Positions 9,569 through 18,543 are shown, numbered from the stretch's first letter. The stretch is 64,000 bases of DNA from Brachyspira sp949287565 (GCF_036997615.1 NZ_JAWLQA010000014.1); one strand, 5' to 3'. The notes: generated by a model from the sequence alone, not told the origin. Program-made: numbers and translations.

Positions 9569-9690
9569 TTTTTTATCAAAAAGTATATAGTAAGCTAAAT
9601 AATTTTTAATATTTTACTTTTTAAAAATTTTTCTTATGTTTAAAGCAATATTTATATTTAAGGATGGAATGTTTAAGGATGGAAAGAGTG

Positions 9691-10713
9691 ATGATTAAAA
9701 AAATTTTATTCGTATTGGTATTAGTTTTGGTATTTGTTTCATGTTCAAATAATACTACATCTCCTGATAGCAGTAATAACGGTAATAATTCAGGAGTTAC
9801 ACCTCCTACTGTAGATAAGGAAGAGGAAGAATTAATAAAAAAATACGGTATAGACATAAGTCAGGACGATGCAGTAATAAGTCAAAAAATAGAAGAAAAT
9901 TTAAAGGCTTATTTTACTGAAAAGAATTCATATAGAGTAATATTAACAGGTACTCCTAAAGATTATACTCAAGATGTTAATGAGTCTTTATATACTTTAG
10001 TTTTAAAAGCAGCAGTCAAAGTTAATACTACTATGAATATAGAGTTGGATATAAAAAATATTAATTTTAAAGACGGCTCTGTAAAAACTGGCATGTTTTC
10101 TGGAAATATTATTGATAATTCTGAAAATATAGTTATTACTTTTGCTTTTCCAACAGATAAAATAAAAACTATAGAAATGAGGTCTTTTGATAGTTTATCT
10201 AATACAAAAGAAATAATAATGCCAGATTCTGTAATTACAATAAAAGAAAGTGCATTTATGTATTCAAGTATAGAAAGGGTAACATTAGGAAATGGCTTAC
10301 AAGAAATAGGTACATTTGCATTTATGGGAGTTGATAACTTGAAAGAAATAATAATACCAGACTCTGTAAAATCAATAGGAATGGGGGCATTCAGCGGACC
10401 AAAAATAGAAACATTAAAATTATCTTCTTCATTAGTATCAATAGGAGATTCAGCTTTTGATTCTAGTAATATTAAAGAACTTACAATACCTGCTTCTGTA
10501 ACATCAATAGGCAGTATGGCATTCGCATTTTCTCGGCAATTGCCTACTCTCACTTATTTAGGTACAAACCCTAATAATATAAATCATAAAGGTGATGTAT
10601 TTGTAGAATGTACTAAACTTAAAACTTTAATAATCCCTAATGCTGAAAATGATAAAGATGAAGGTTGGAAAACTTTTTTAGGCGGCACTTTAACTGATAT
10701 AAGAAAACAATGA
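9691..10713 (+). CDS. BspA-like leucine-rich-repeat lipoprotein
   Basis: This is a predicted surface or periplasmic lipoprotein with a lipobox at Cys18 ('LVFVSC'), a Ser/Asn-rich linker, a conserved domain (about residues 45-155, starting with 'KYGIDISQ') and then five or so TpLRR repeats of the form 'IIIPDSVKSIGMGAF', up to the C-terminus. I start it at 9691 because both paralogs begin MIKK there; an ATG at 9664 would add nine residues ahead of a normal signal peptide. BspA-type repeats commonly bind host proteins or mediate adhesion; no ligand can be inferred. Bases 10225-10383 are nearly identical to the next gene. Confidence 0.85.
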   Translation: MIKKILFVLVLVLVFVSCSNNTTSPDSSNNGNNSGVTPPTVDKEEEELIKKYGIDISQDDAVISQKIEENLKAYFTEKNSYRVILTGTPKDYTQDVNESLYTLVLKAAVKVNTTMNIELDIKNINFKDGSVKTGMFSGNIIDNSENIVITFAFPTDKIKTIEMRSFDSLSNTKEIIMPDSVITIKESAFMYSSIERVTLGNGLQEIGTFAFMGVDNLKEIIIPDSVKSIGMGAFSGPKIETLKLSSSLVSIGDSAFDSSNIKELTIPASVTSIGSMAFAFSRQLPTLTYLGTNPNNINHKGDVFVECTKLKTLIIPNAENDKDEGWKTFLGGTLTDIRKQ

Positions 10714-10838
10714 TATTTTTATCATATATTTTCATTATTATTCTGAGATAATATTAAAAAATATATGATAAATAACTTTACTTTTTTTATTTCTTATTTA
10801 CTATTATAAACAGCTTTAGTATTTTATGGAGTAAATTT

Positions 10839-11708
10839 ATGATTAAAAAAAGTTTATTAATATTAATATCATTATTTATATTGCTTTCATGTTCTGATCG
10901 TATTACATCTCCCAATAATAATTCTGAAGTGCCTCTTACAGAAGAAGAATTATTAATAAAAAAATACGGTATAGATATAAGTCAGAAAGATATTGAAATA
11001 AGCAAGCAATTAGAACAAAATTTAAAAGCTTATTTTCAGGAAAAAGGTTCATATAGAGTAATATTTACAGGTACTCCTAAAGATTATGGTGATCAACAAA
11101 GCGGTAATAAATCTTTATATATTTTAACTTTAGAAGCAGCATCAAAACTTAATATTACTATGAATATAGAGCTGGATTTAAAAAATATTAATTTTCAAGA
11201 TGGCTCTATAAAAGCTTTTATGTTTTATAGCTTTGATGATAAATATAAAAATATAGTTATAAGTTTTGCATTTCCAGAAAATAAAATAAAGACTATAGAA
11301 AAGAGCTCTTTTTTTGGACTATATAATACAAAAGAAATAACACTTCCTGATTCTGTAATTACAATAAAAGAAAGTGCATTTATGTATTCAAGTATAGAAA
11401 GAGTAACATTAGGAAATGGCTTACAAGAAATAGGTACATTTGCATTTATGGGAGTTGATAACTTGAAAGAAATAATAATACCAGACTCTGTAAAATCAAT
11501 AGGAATGCAGGCATTTGCACTTTCTCAGCAATTGACTACTCTTACTTATTTAGGTACAAACCCTAATAATATAAATGATAAAGGTGATGTATTTTTACTT
11601 AGTACTAAACTTACAACTTTAATAGTACCTAATGCTGAAAATGATAAAGATGAAGGTTGGAAAACTTTTTTAGGTGGTAATTTTACTACAGTAACAAAAA
11701 AGTTATAA
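10839..11708 (+). CDS. BspA-like leucine-rich-repeat lipoprotein, shorter paralog
   Basis: This 289-residue protein has the same plan as its two upstream neighbours: signal peptide with lipobox Cys18 ('FILLSC'), short linker, the 'KYGIDISQ' domain, then TpLRR repeats. It is about 50 residues shorter than the preceding paralog because it lacks two repeats before the final 'LGTNPNNIN' block. The shared central block at 11349-11507 differs from the neighbour by one base in 159, whereas the rest of the genes has diverged clearly. This suggests recent recombination between them. It is the last gene before a pair of hairpins and the convergent dehydrogenase gene. Confidence 0.85.
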   Translation: MIKKSLLILISLFILLSCSDRITSPNNNSEVPLTEEELLIKKYGIDISQKDIEISKQLEQNLKAYFQEKGSYRVIFTGTPKDYGDQQSGNKSLYILTLEAASKLNITMNIELDLKNINFQDGSIKAFMFYSFDDKYKNIVISFAFPENKIKTIEKSSFFGLYNTKEITLPDSVITIKESAFMYSSIERVTLGNGLQEIGTFAFMGVDNLKEIIIPDSVKSIGMQAFALSQQLTTLTYLGTNPNNINDKGDVFLLSTKLTTLIVPNAENDKDEGWKTFLGGNFTTVTKKL

Positions 11709-11740
11709 TTTAATAATATAGATTACGAATTATTAAAAAC

Positions 11741-11842
11741 TGTATAATATCAAACATATATTGCAGTGTTTTATATATGTTTGCTATTATACAAAATAAA
11801 TAAACTCAATATAAAGAGCAAGTACTCTTGTATATTGAGTTT
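11741..11842. terminator. Two tandem hairpins between convergent genes
   Basis: The first hairpin pairs TGTATAATA and AAACATATA (11741-11760) with TATATGTTT and TATTATACA (ending 11793). The second pairs AAACTCAATATA (11802-11813) with TATATTGAGTTT (11831-11842), with a smaller AAGAG/CTCTT stem inside and a T-run just after it. The second is a convincing intrinsic terminator for the plus-strand lipoprotein and, read from the other side, also follows the minus-strand dehydrogenase gene, which ends at 11873. Confidence 0.75.
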
Positions 11843-11872
11843 TTTAATTATAAAAAGTTATAGTAAAGAAAA

Positions 11873-12886
11873 TTAAAGTCTTACTACATCTCTAGTTATT
11901 TCTTTTAAGCTGTGAACACCGCACATAGTCATAGCATCTTCAAGTTCTGCACCTAATTGAGCGGCATAAGATTTAACTCCTTCTTCTCCTCCGCCGTAAG
12001 CAGCTATTACAAATGTTCTTGCTATAACAACACCATCAGCACCCAAAGCAATAGCCTTTAATATGTCAGTACCATTTCTAATACCGCCGTCTACTAATAT
12101 TTTAATTTTGCCTTTAACAGCATCAGCGATTTCAGGTAAAACTTCAGCAGTAGAAGGACATTGATCAAGTACGCGTCCGCCATGATTTGATACTATTATA
12201 GCATCGGCTCCAGCTTCAACAGCTTTTTTAGCACCTTTTACAGTCATTATTCCTTTTATAATGAATGGTCTTTGAGCAATTTCTTTTATTTGTTTTAATT
12301 CATCTACAGTTTTGCTTCCTGCTTTTGGTGTAAGATTTTTTAAGAAAGGAAGTCCTGCAGCATCAACGTCCATAGCAACAGCAAAAGCATTTGAATCTGC
12401 AACTAATTTCATTTTTTCTTTTATAACATCTATATTCCAAGGCTTAACTGTCGGCACTCCTATGCCGTTTTGTTTTTTTATCATGGTAGTTGCTGCTATC
12501 ATTACATTAGGATTAGTACCGTCACCAGTGAAAGCTGCAATTCCTGCTTCTGCACAAGATTTTACTAATATATCATTGTATTCTTCTTCTGTGTATTTAT
12601 TGCCGTAGTGAAGCTGAACTGCACCTACAGGGCCAGCAAATATAGGGTATTTAAATTTTTTTCCGAATAGTTCAAAAGAAGTGTCAACATCTTCATTGGA
12701 ACATATTGTATCCATATTGAGTCTTATTTCTCTCCATTTATCATAATTTCTAATGGCAACATCTCCTATTCCTTTAGCTCCGGGTCCTGGCATACTATTT
12801 TTACATACTTTACCATTACATATTGGGCATGCCTTACAAAATCCCATACAGTCTTTTGCAACTTCTATAATTTCTTTATAAGTCAT
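11873..12886 (-). CDS. FMN-dependent alpha-hydroxy-acid dehydrogenase/oxidase with N-terminal Cys cluster
   Basis: The 337-residue protein belongs to the FMN-dependent alpha-hydroxy-acid dehydrogenases (L-lactate dehydrogenase/glycolate oxidase family), which oxidise 2-hydroxy acids to 2-keto acids. The active-site block is 'VSNHGGRVLDQCPST' and the FMN phosphate site is 'ILVDGGIRNGTDILKAIALGAD' in two halves, on a TIM-barrel of normal length. An extra feature is five cysteines near the start (C13, C17, C20, C23, C28), a pattern found in an anaerobe-type subgroup of this family and suggestive of a metal or iron-sulfur site. Lactate is the likely substrate class, but the sequence cannot prove it. 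It stands alone on this strand. Confidence 0.85.
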   Translation of the reverse strand: MTYKEIIEVAKDCMGFCKACPICNGKVCKNSMPGPGAKGIGDVAIRNYDKWREIRLNMDTICSNEDVDTSFELFGKKFKYPIFAGPVGAVQLHYGNKYTEEEYNDILVKSCAEAGIAAFTGDGTNPNVMIAATTMIKKQNGIGVPTVKPWNIDVIKEKMKLVADSNAFAVAMDVDAAGLPFLKNLTPKAGSKTVDELKQIKEIAQRPFIIKGIMTVKGAKKAVEAGADAIIVSNHGGRVLDQCPSTAEVLPEIADAVKGKIKILVDGGIRNGTDILKAIALGADGVVIARTFVIAAYGGGEEGVKSYAAQLGAELEDAMTMCGVHSLKEITRDVVRL

Positions 12887-13026
12887 AAAATTCCTTCCTC
12901 CGAATATTCTTAATTAAACTGATAATAATTCAACGAAATAATAATACTAAATATTAAAAATAAAACAAGCAGATTATTAATATACTCTGGTTTTATGAAA
13001 ATATATTGTTTATGTAATAATTTTAT

Positions 13027-13423
13027 TATATACTGACAATTTTTAACTTTTTCATTTTTTTAGTCAACTTTTTCCCGCCGCAAAAAGAACCTTATATCCT
13101 CGATAAACTCGGATACGCTTCGCGAAAGTGCAAGTGTAAAATTAGTACTAAAGAATACTAATTTTGTTTTATATGCAATATAAATTATTAATTTAATCAC
13201 CCTTGCCACAGGCACGCTTCGCGAAAACGCAATTACTAGAACTTTATATTAAATATATACTTATTAAATATAGGATATAACCTAAATTTGGACCATAAAT
13301 ATAGCCTTTTTGCTTCTTTGTGACAACAAAAGAAGTGGGGGTGTGGGGGCTAGTCCCCACAAATAATAAAAATAATAAAATAATTTTTGACAAAATATAG
13401 TTGTTTAAGTATATACTGAAATG
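13027..13423 (+). repeat. Modular intergenic repeat, copy A
   Basis: The 697-bp gap between the dehydrogenase and the first TPR gene holds one copy of an intergenic repeat found five times in the window. Shared landmarks in order are: TATACTGAcAATTTTTAA at the left edge, CAACTTTTTCCCGCCGC (from 13065), a 'GTGCAAGTGTAAAATTAGTACTAA' type block (13128-13151, in two halves), ATAGCCTTTTTGCTTCTTTG (13301-13320), AAAAGAAGTGGGG and a CCCC-bracketed hairpin (13328-13360), and finally the promoter-like TTGACA...TATATACT (13387-13417). It carries no open reading frame or transposase. GC-rich inserts ('CGGATACGCTTCGCG') interrupt it. Confidence 0.85.
13387..13417 (+). promoter_or_regulatory. Promoter at the end of repeat copy A
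   Basis: TTGACA (13387-13392) is followed after 17 bases by TATATA, or after 19 by TATACT (13410-13417). The -35 is perfect for a sigma-70-type factor. The same sequence ends each repeat copy. It points at the TPR gene that starts at 13584, about 165 bp downstream. Confidence 0.6.
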
Positions 13424-13583
13424 ATTATATTACATTTTAAACAAGTATTTGTATAAAATAACAATTAATGAAATATAGTTCTTTTTGTATATGCAATTAA
13501 TAATAACTTTATATGGTATTAAATTATTTTTGTATTATAATTATAATTTATGTAAAATTAATAAACTATGATAGGAATTAAAA

Positions 13584-15437
13584 ATGGCAAAAATATCTAA
13601 TTATCTTTTTAGTAAACATATAGAAAAATGCAAAATATCATTAAAGGCTTTTGAAGAAAGAGAAATTCCAGATTTAAAAGATGATTTTAAAGAAGAAGCA
13701 GAAAAAATTCTATATGAGGTAAATAATTTTTTAAATAGCATTGATCCATTTAATTATTCTGATTTTGATGATTTTAACAGAAGGGCAGAAAATTTTAATG
13801 ATGAATTAAACAGAATACTTGAAGCATTTTATATAAAAGAGCCTGATGAACTTTATACTTATAACAGGTTTATTGAGTATTTTCATTATGATGAAACTAT
13901 GTTTAATGATGAAAATGATGAAATTGATATTAATGATTTAGATACTTTAGATGAATATTTCGATTGCAATACCAATGGAGTTGCTTTAAATAATATGGGA
14001 TCATATCGATATGCTATAGATAAATATAGTGAAGCTATAGACTTGATTGATTATTATGCATTAGCTTATTATAACAGAGGGCTTGCTAGAAATAATTTAG
14101 GATTTTTTAAAAAAGCTATAAAGGATTATGACAAAGCTATAGAATTAAGTAAAAATTATAAAGATGCTTATTATAATAGAGGAGTCGCTAAAAATCATGC
14201 TGGCTTACACAAGGAAGCTATTGAAGATTATAATAAGGTTATAGAGTTAGACAATAAAAATATAGATGCATATAATAATAGAGGAGTTTCCAAAAATTAC
14301 TTACAGCTTTTTGATGAGGCTATGAAAGATTTTAATAAGATTTTAGAATTAGAGCCTAATAATTATTGTGCTTATAGCAACAGAGGTAATTCTAAAAATG
14401 ATTTGGGACTTTATAAAGAAGCTATTGAAGATTATAACAAAGCTATAGAAATTAATCCAAATTATTCAGATGCTTATTATAATAGAGGAAATTCAAAAAA
14501 AGAATTAGGTTTATTTAAAGAAGCCATAGAAGATTATGATAATGCTATAAAATGGAAACCTAATGATATAAATGCTTATCTTAATAGAGGAAATGTTAAA
14601 TATGATTTAGAATTATATGAAGAAGCTATAAAAGATTATGAGAAAATTATAAAATTGGATCCTAATTATGTAGATGCTTATTATAACAGAGCAAATGCAA
14701 AAAGAGAGCTGGGTTTATATAAGGAATCTATAAAAGATTATGATAAAGCTATATATTTAAATCCTAATTATAGTTATGCATATAATAATAGAGGGCTTGC
14801 TAAAAGCGATTTAGGAATGTATGAAGAAGCTATAAAAGATTATGAAGAATCTATAGATTTATGTGCGGATAATCCAGAAGCCTATTATAATATAGGAACT
14901 GCTAAGTATGATTTGGATCTTTTAAAAGAATCAATTAAATATTATGATAAGGCTATAGAATTAAGACCAACTTACAGTGAAGCATATAATAATAGAGGAC
15001 TTTCTAAAAATGATTTGGGACTTTATAAAGAGGCTATAAAAGATTATGATAAATCTATAGAATTAAATCCTAATGACAGCAATACTTATAATAATAGAGG
15101 ACTTACTAAATATACTTTAGGCTTGTATAAAGAAGCTATAAAAGACTATACTAAGGCTATAGAATTGACTCCTAATTATACAAATGCTTATGGTAATAGA
15201 GGAAGTGCTAAAGATGAATTAGGACAGTATAAAGAAGCTATCAAAGATTATGATAAAGCTATAGAATTAGAACCAAATACGGCTTATTTATATAATGATA
15301 GAGGATGGGTTAAGAAAAATGCTGGACTATATAAAGAAGCTTTGAAAGATTATAAAAAAGCTTTAGAATTAGATCCTAATAATGAATATGCAAAGAGCAA
15401 TATTGCAAATCTTAAAAAAGAACATGGCTTGAAATAA
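13584..15437 (+). CDS. TPR-repeat protein (14 repeats)
   Basis: The 617-residue protein has an N-terminal helical domain (about residues 1-125, beginning 'MAKISNYLFSKHIEK') and then fourteen consecutive 34-residue tetratricopeptide repeats to the end, each with the pattern YNRG, LG, A.KDY.KAIEL. TPR arrays are protein-protein interaction scaffolds; no catalytic domain is present and there is no signal peptide, so it should be cytoplasmic. The N-terminal domain, including 'NYSDFDDFN.RA..FN.EL', is shared with the frameshifted TPR gene at 18612, which marks the two as paralogs. It follows the promoter of repeat copy A. The next TPR gene starts 63 bp later and is probably co-transcribed. Confidence 0.9.
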   Translation: MAKISNYLFSKHIEKCKISLKAFEEREIPDLKDDFKEEAEKILYEVNNFLNSIDPFNYSDFDDFNRRAENFNDELNRILEAFYIKEPDELYTYNRFIEYFHYDETMFNDENDEIDINDLDTLDEYFDCNTNGVALNNMGSYRYAIDKYSEAIDLIDYYALAYYNRGLARNNLGFFKKAIKDYDKAIELSKNYKDAYYNRGVAKNHAGLHKEAIEDYNKVIELDNKNIDAYNNRGVSKNYLQLFDEAMKDFNKILELEPNNYCAYSNRGNSKNDLGLYKEAIEDYNKAIEINPNYSDAYYNRGNSKKELGLFKEAIEDYDNAIKWKPNDINAYLNRGNVKYDLELYEEAIKDYEKIIKLDPNYVDAYYNRANAKRELGLYKESIKDYDKAIYLNPNYSYAYNNRGLAKSDLGMYEEAIKDYEESIDLCADNPEAYYNIGTAKYDLDLLKESIKYYDKAIELRPTYSEAYNNRGLSKNDLGLYKEAIKDYDKSIELNPNDSNTYNNRGLTKYTLGLYKEAIKDYTKAIELTPNYTNAYGNRGSAKDELGQYKEAIKDYDKAIELEPNTAYLYNDRGWVKKNAGLYKEALKDYKKALELDPNNEYAKSNIANLKKEHGLK

Positions 15438-15500
15438 AATTATAAGATTTATTTTCAGCTTTATTGAAATAAAAATAGGTTATTTAAGAGGAATTGTATT

Positions 15501-17954
15501 ATGAATGACAATATTAAGGAATTGCTGGATAAAGCTAAAGAAGCATTTGAAAATAGAGAATATGAAAAGTCCATTGAATATATTGATAAGGTTATATTTT
15601 ATAATGGCGATTCTTATGATCTTTATCATAATAGAGGATTATCAAAATTAAATTTGGGTAATTATAAAGAAGCTATAAAAGATTTTGAAAGAGCCATTGA
15701 ATTGGGTGATGATAGTGAAGCTGTATATTATGACAGAGGTTTTGCAAAATTAAATTCAGGTTTATATGAAGAAGCTATTGAAGATTTTAACAGAGTTTTG
15801 AAAATAAATAATAAAGATATTGATTCACATGTTAATATAGGATTATGTTATCTTTATATGAAAAAATATAAAGAAGCTATAAATATTTATGATGAAGTAA
15901 TAGCAGATTTTCCTGATAATATTAATTCTTATAATAATAGAGGATTATGTAAGTTTTATTTATCTCAATTTGAAGAAGCTATAAATGATTTTAATAAAGT
16001 TATAGAATTAGATAAAAATATTGCAGCAGGTTTTGCGTATAACTATATTGGTTTATGTAAATACAATTTAAATGAATTTGACGAAGCTTTAAAATATTAT
16101 GAGAAGGCCATAGAGATAGATCCTAATTTAATTAATGCCTATCATAATATTGCTTTGATAAAACATTCTGTAGGATTAGATGATGAAGCTTTATCATATT
16201 TGAATAAGGCTTTAGAAATAGGTTCTAGTAATATTGAAACATATTTAAAAATTTATTCTATAAAATTAGATTTAGGTTTAGAGAATGAAGCTAATGAATA
16301 TTTGAATAAATTATTAGAAATGTATCCTGATGACATTTATATTTATGATAGAATAGGAAATATAAAAATTGATGCCGGATATATGGAAGAATCTTTAGAA
16401 TATTTAAAAAAAGTATTAGAAATAAATCCTAACTTTATTGATGCATATTACGATATTGCTTTTGCTTTGCATAAATTAGATTTAAATAATGAGGCTTTGG
16501 AATATTTAGAAAAAGCACTTCAAATTTATCCTAATAGTGCAGATACTTATTTTAAAATGTTTTTAATTAAAAGAGCTTTAGTAGATTATGACGGAGCTTT
16601 ATCTTGTTTAAATAAAATACTAGAAATAGATAATACTGATGTTAGTGTTTATAATGAAATTGCTTTAATAAAAATAGAATTAGAATTATATGATGAAGCT
16701 TTATATTATTTAAATAAGGCTTTGGATATAGATACTAATAATGCTGAAATATATAATAGTATTGGATTAGTATATCATTATAAAAAAGATTATGAAGAAG
16801 CTATTAGAAATTTTAATAAGGCCTTGGAGTTAAATACTTCTATGGCTAGTGCTTATTATAATATTGGTTTGGCATATTATGAAATGTATGATTATGAAAA
16901 CTCAATTCAATATTATAATAAGGCATTGGAGATAAATCCTCAGTATGCATCTGCCTATATTAATTTAGGACTTATTAAACATAATTTAGGAAACTATAGA
17001 GAAGCCATTGACTATTATAAAAAAGCATTAGAAATAAATTCTGATTATAGTTTGGCTTATTATAATATAGCTCTTGCTGAAATGAGTTTAGAAGATTATA
17101 AAAATTCTTTGGAAGATTTTAATAAAGCATTAGAATTAGGCTATGATGAATCAGAGATTTATATTAACATAGGACTTATATATTCAAGACAGGCTATATA
17201 TGATAAAGCTATAGAGTATTATAATAAAGTGTTAGAGATAAATCCTAATAAAGTTAATGCCTATTATAATATAGCTTTTTGTTTATCTAATATGGATAAA
17301 TATGAAGAAGCTTTAGAAATATATGATAAAGTTATAAGAATGTATCCCGGTAATTTTGATGTTTATTATGAGAGAGGATATACTAAATACAGGGCATTGA
17401 AGTATGAGGAGGCCATAAGAGATTTTGATATTATTATAAATGTGAATTCCAAACATTATAATGCTTATTATTATAGAGGCTGTTCTAAAAAATATTTAAA
17501 GAATTATGATGAAGCAATAAATGATTTGAATAAAGCTATAGAATATGATCCGAATAATCCTAACTACTATAGTGAAAGGGCTTCATGTTATGATTATTTA
17601 AATAAATATAGAGAAAGTATTGAAAATTATGATAAAGCTATTGAATTAAAAGATGATGATTGGTTTTTATATATTTTAAGAGCTAAAGAGAAATTTCTTT
17701 TATCAAAGGAAACTAATTCAGAAAATAAAACAAATGATAAGAAATCATTTTTTAATAAAATTATATCAAAAATTGCTTCATCTAAAAGTTATACGGATTT
17801 AGAAAAGTCAGCATTAAATGATTTAGAAAAATCTTATAAGTTAGCTTTAGAAGATGAATTTTATCTTATGGTATTTAAAGATATTATAAAAGATGAATTT
17901 ACCAATATAGATTTGGCATCTGAATTTTGTAAGGATAATAATATTACTTTATAA
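15501..17954 (+). CDS. TPR-repeat protein (about 20 repeats)
   Basis: This 817-residue cytoplasmic protein is almost entirely TPR units, about twenty by counting the 'YNIG/NRG' helix-A starts, from residue 5 to about 730, followed by a charged 85-residue tail (after 'LRAKEKFLL') that is not TPR. The start is supported by AAGAGGAATTGT just before the ATG. Unlike its neighbour it lacks the separate N-terminal domain. Its role is presumably scaffolding. It sits between repeat copies A and B. No function beyond interaction can be read from the sequence. Confidence 0.9.
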   Translation: MNDNIKELLDKAKEAFENREYEKSIEYIDKVIFYNGDSYDLYHNRGLSKLNLGNYKEAIKDFERAIELGDDSEAVYYDRGFAKLNSGLYEEAIEDFNRVLKINNKDIDSHVNIGLCYLYMKKYKEAINIYDEVIADFPDNINSYNNRGLCKFYLSQFEEAINDFNKVIELDKNIAAGFAYNYIGLCKYNLNEFDEALKYYEKAIEIDPNLINAYHNIALIKHSVGLDDEALSYLNKALEIGSSNIETYLKIYSIKLDLGLENEANEYLNKLLEMYPDDIYIYDRIGNIKIDAGYMEESLEYLKKVLEINPNFIDAYYDIAFALHKLDLNNEALEYLEKALQIYPNSADTYFKMFLIKRALVDYDGALSCLNKILEIDNTDVSVYNEIALIKIELELYDEALYYLNKALDIDTNNAEIYNSIGLVYHYKKDYEEAIRNFNKALELNTSMASAYYNIGLAYYEMYDYENSIQYYNKALEINPQYASAYINLGLIKHNLGNYREAIDYYKKALEINSDYSLAYYNIALAEMSLEDYKNSLEDFNKALELGYDESEIYINIGLIYSRQAIYDKAIEYYNKVLEINPNKVNAYYNIAFCLSNMDKYEEALEIYDKVIRMYPGNFDVYYERGYTKYRALKYEEAIRDFDIIINVNSKHYNAYYYRGCSKKYLKNYDEAINDLNKAIEYDPNNPNYYSERASCYDYLNKYRESIENYDKAIELKDDDWFLYILRAKEKFLLSKETNSENKTNDKKSFFNKIISKIASSKSYTDLEKSALNDLEKSYKLALEDEFYLMVFKDIIKDEFTNIDLASEFCKDNNITL

Positions 17955-17978
17955 ATTATAATATTAGCAGCTGTTTTA

Positions 17979-18240
17979 TTTTTTGTTGTTCTTTTTCCCG
18001 CCGCACGCCACAGGCGGACTTCGTCAAAGAACCAAAAAGTGCAAGTATAAAATTAGTACTAAATAATACTAAAATTCTTTTACATGTAAAATAATTTATT
18101 ACATTTAAGTTCAAATATAGCCTTTTTGCTTCTTTGTGGCAACAAAAGAAGTGGGGTATGGGGCAAAGCCCCAGATATAAAAACAAAAATATAAATTTAT
18201 TTTTGACAAAATATAGTTGTTTAGGTATATACTGAAAATG
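17979..18240 (+). repeat. Modular intergenic repeat, copy B
   Basis: Copies B and C fill the 657-bp gap between two TPR genes, head to tail. Copy B has the TTTTTCCCGCCGCA start (17991), a GC-rich insert with 'ACAGGCGGACTTCGTC' (18010-18025), the block AAAAGTGCAAGTATAAAATT and TAGTACTAAATAATACTAA (18034-18072), ATAGCCTTTTTGCTTCTTTG (18117-18136), AAAAGAAGTGGGG followed by GGGGCAAAGCCCC (18144-18172), and the terminal TTGACA...TATATACT (18203-18233). It is the cleanest copy and a good reference for the family. A 76-codon minus-strand frame here is incidental. Confidence 0.85.
18203..18233 (+). promoter_or_regulatory. Promoter-like end of repeat copy B
   Basis: TTGACA (18203-18208), 17-base spacer, TATATACT (18226-18233). 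It matches copy A's promoter except for one base. It reads into copy C rather than directly into a gene. Confidence 0.5.
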
Positions 18241-18543
18241 TTTAAGTTTGTCATTTTTTAGTCAACTTTTTCCCGCCGCAAAAAGTTGCAAAAAGTGCAA
18301 GTATAAAATTAGTACTAAATCATACTAAAATTATCTTAAATGTAAGGTAATTCATAAAATTAAAGCCAAAATGTAGCCTTTCGCGAAGCGTATCCGAGCC
18401 TGTCGAGGATATAGCTTCTTTGTGGCACGCCAAAGGCACTTCATGCGGTCGCAAAAGAAGTGGGGTGCGGGGCAAAGCCCTGCAAATATTTAAAATTTAA
18501 AAAAATTATTTTTGACAAAATATAGTTGTTTAGGTATATACTA
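18241..18543 (+). repeat. Modular intergenic repeat, copy C
   Basis: This copy abuts copy B. It keeps AACTTTTTCCCGCCGCAAAA (18264-18283), the GTGCAAGTATAAAATTAGTA block (18295-18314), the split GCCTT...GCTTCTTTG block and AAAAGAAGTGGGG with GGGGCAAAGCCC (18452-18480). A GC-rich module with CGCGAAGCGTATCCGAG and TCGAGGATAT (18382-18411) interrupts GCCTT/GCTTCTTTG, and a second insert around 18427-18450 splits the next block. The same module is present in copy A in the opposite orientation. Confidence 0.85.
18512..18542 (+). promoter_or_regulatory. Promoter at the end of repeat copy C
   Basis: TTGACA (18512-18517), 17-base spacer, TATATACT (18535-18542). It lies 70 bp before the TPR gene at 18612, at a normal promoter distance, so this repeat copy probably supplies the gene's promoter. 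Confidence 0.65.

Noticed and set aside
9969..10553. 194-codon antisense frame opposite the LRR lipoprotein
   Set aside because: The long frame is a shadow of the regular codon pattern of LRR coding sequence on the plus strand; it has no start signal of its own.
17956..18186. 76-codon minus-strand open frame
   Set aside because: It lies wholly inside repeat copy B, has no ribosome binding site, and its sequence is accounted for by the repeat blocks.
13027..18543. Insertion sequence or prophage remnant at the TPR cluster
   Set aside because: No transposase, integrase or phage gene, and no long terminal inverted repeats were found; only the short modular repeats are present.
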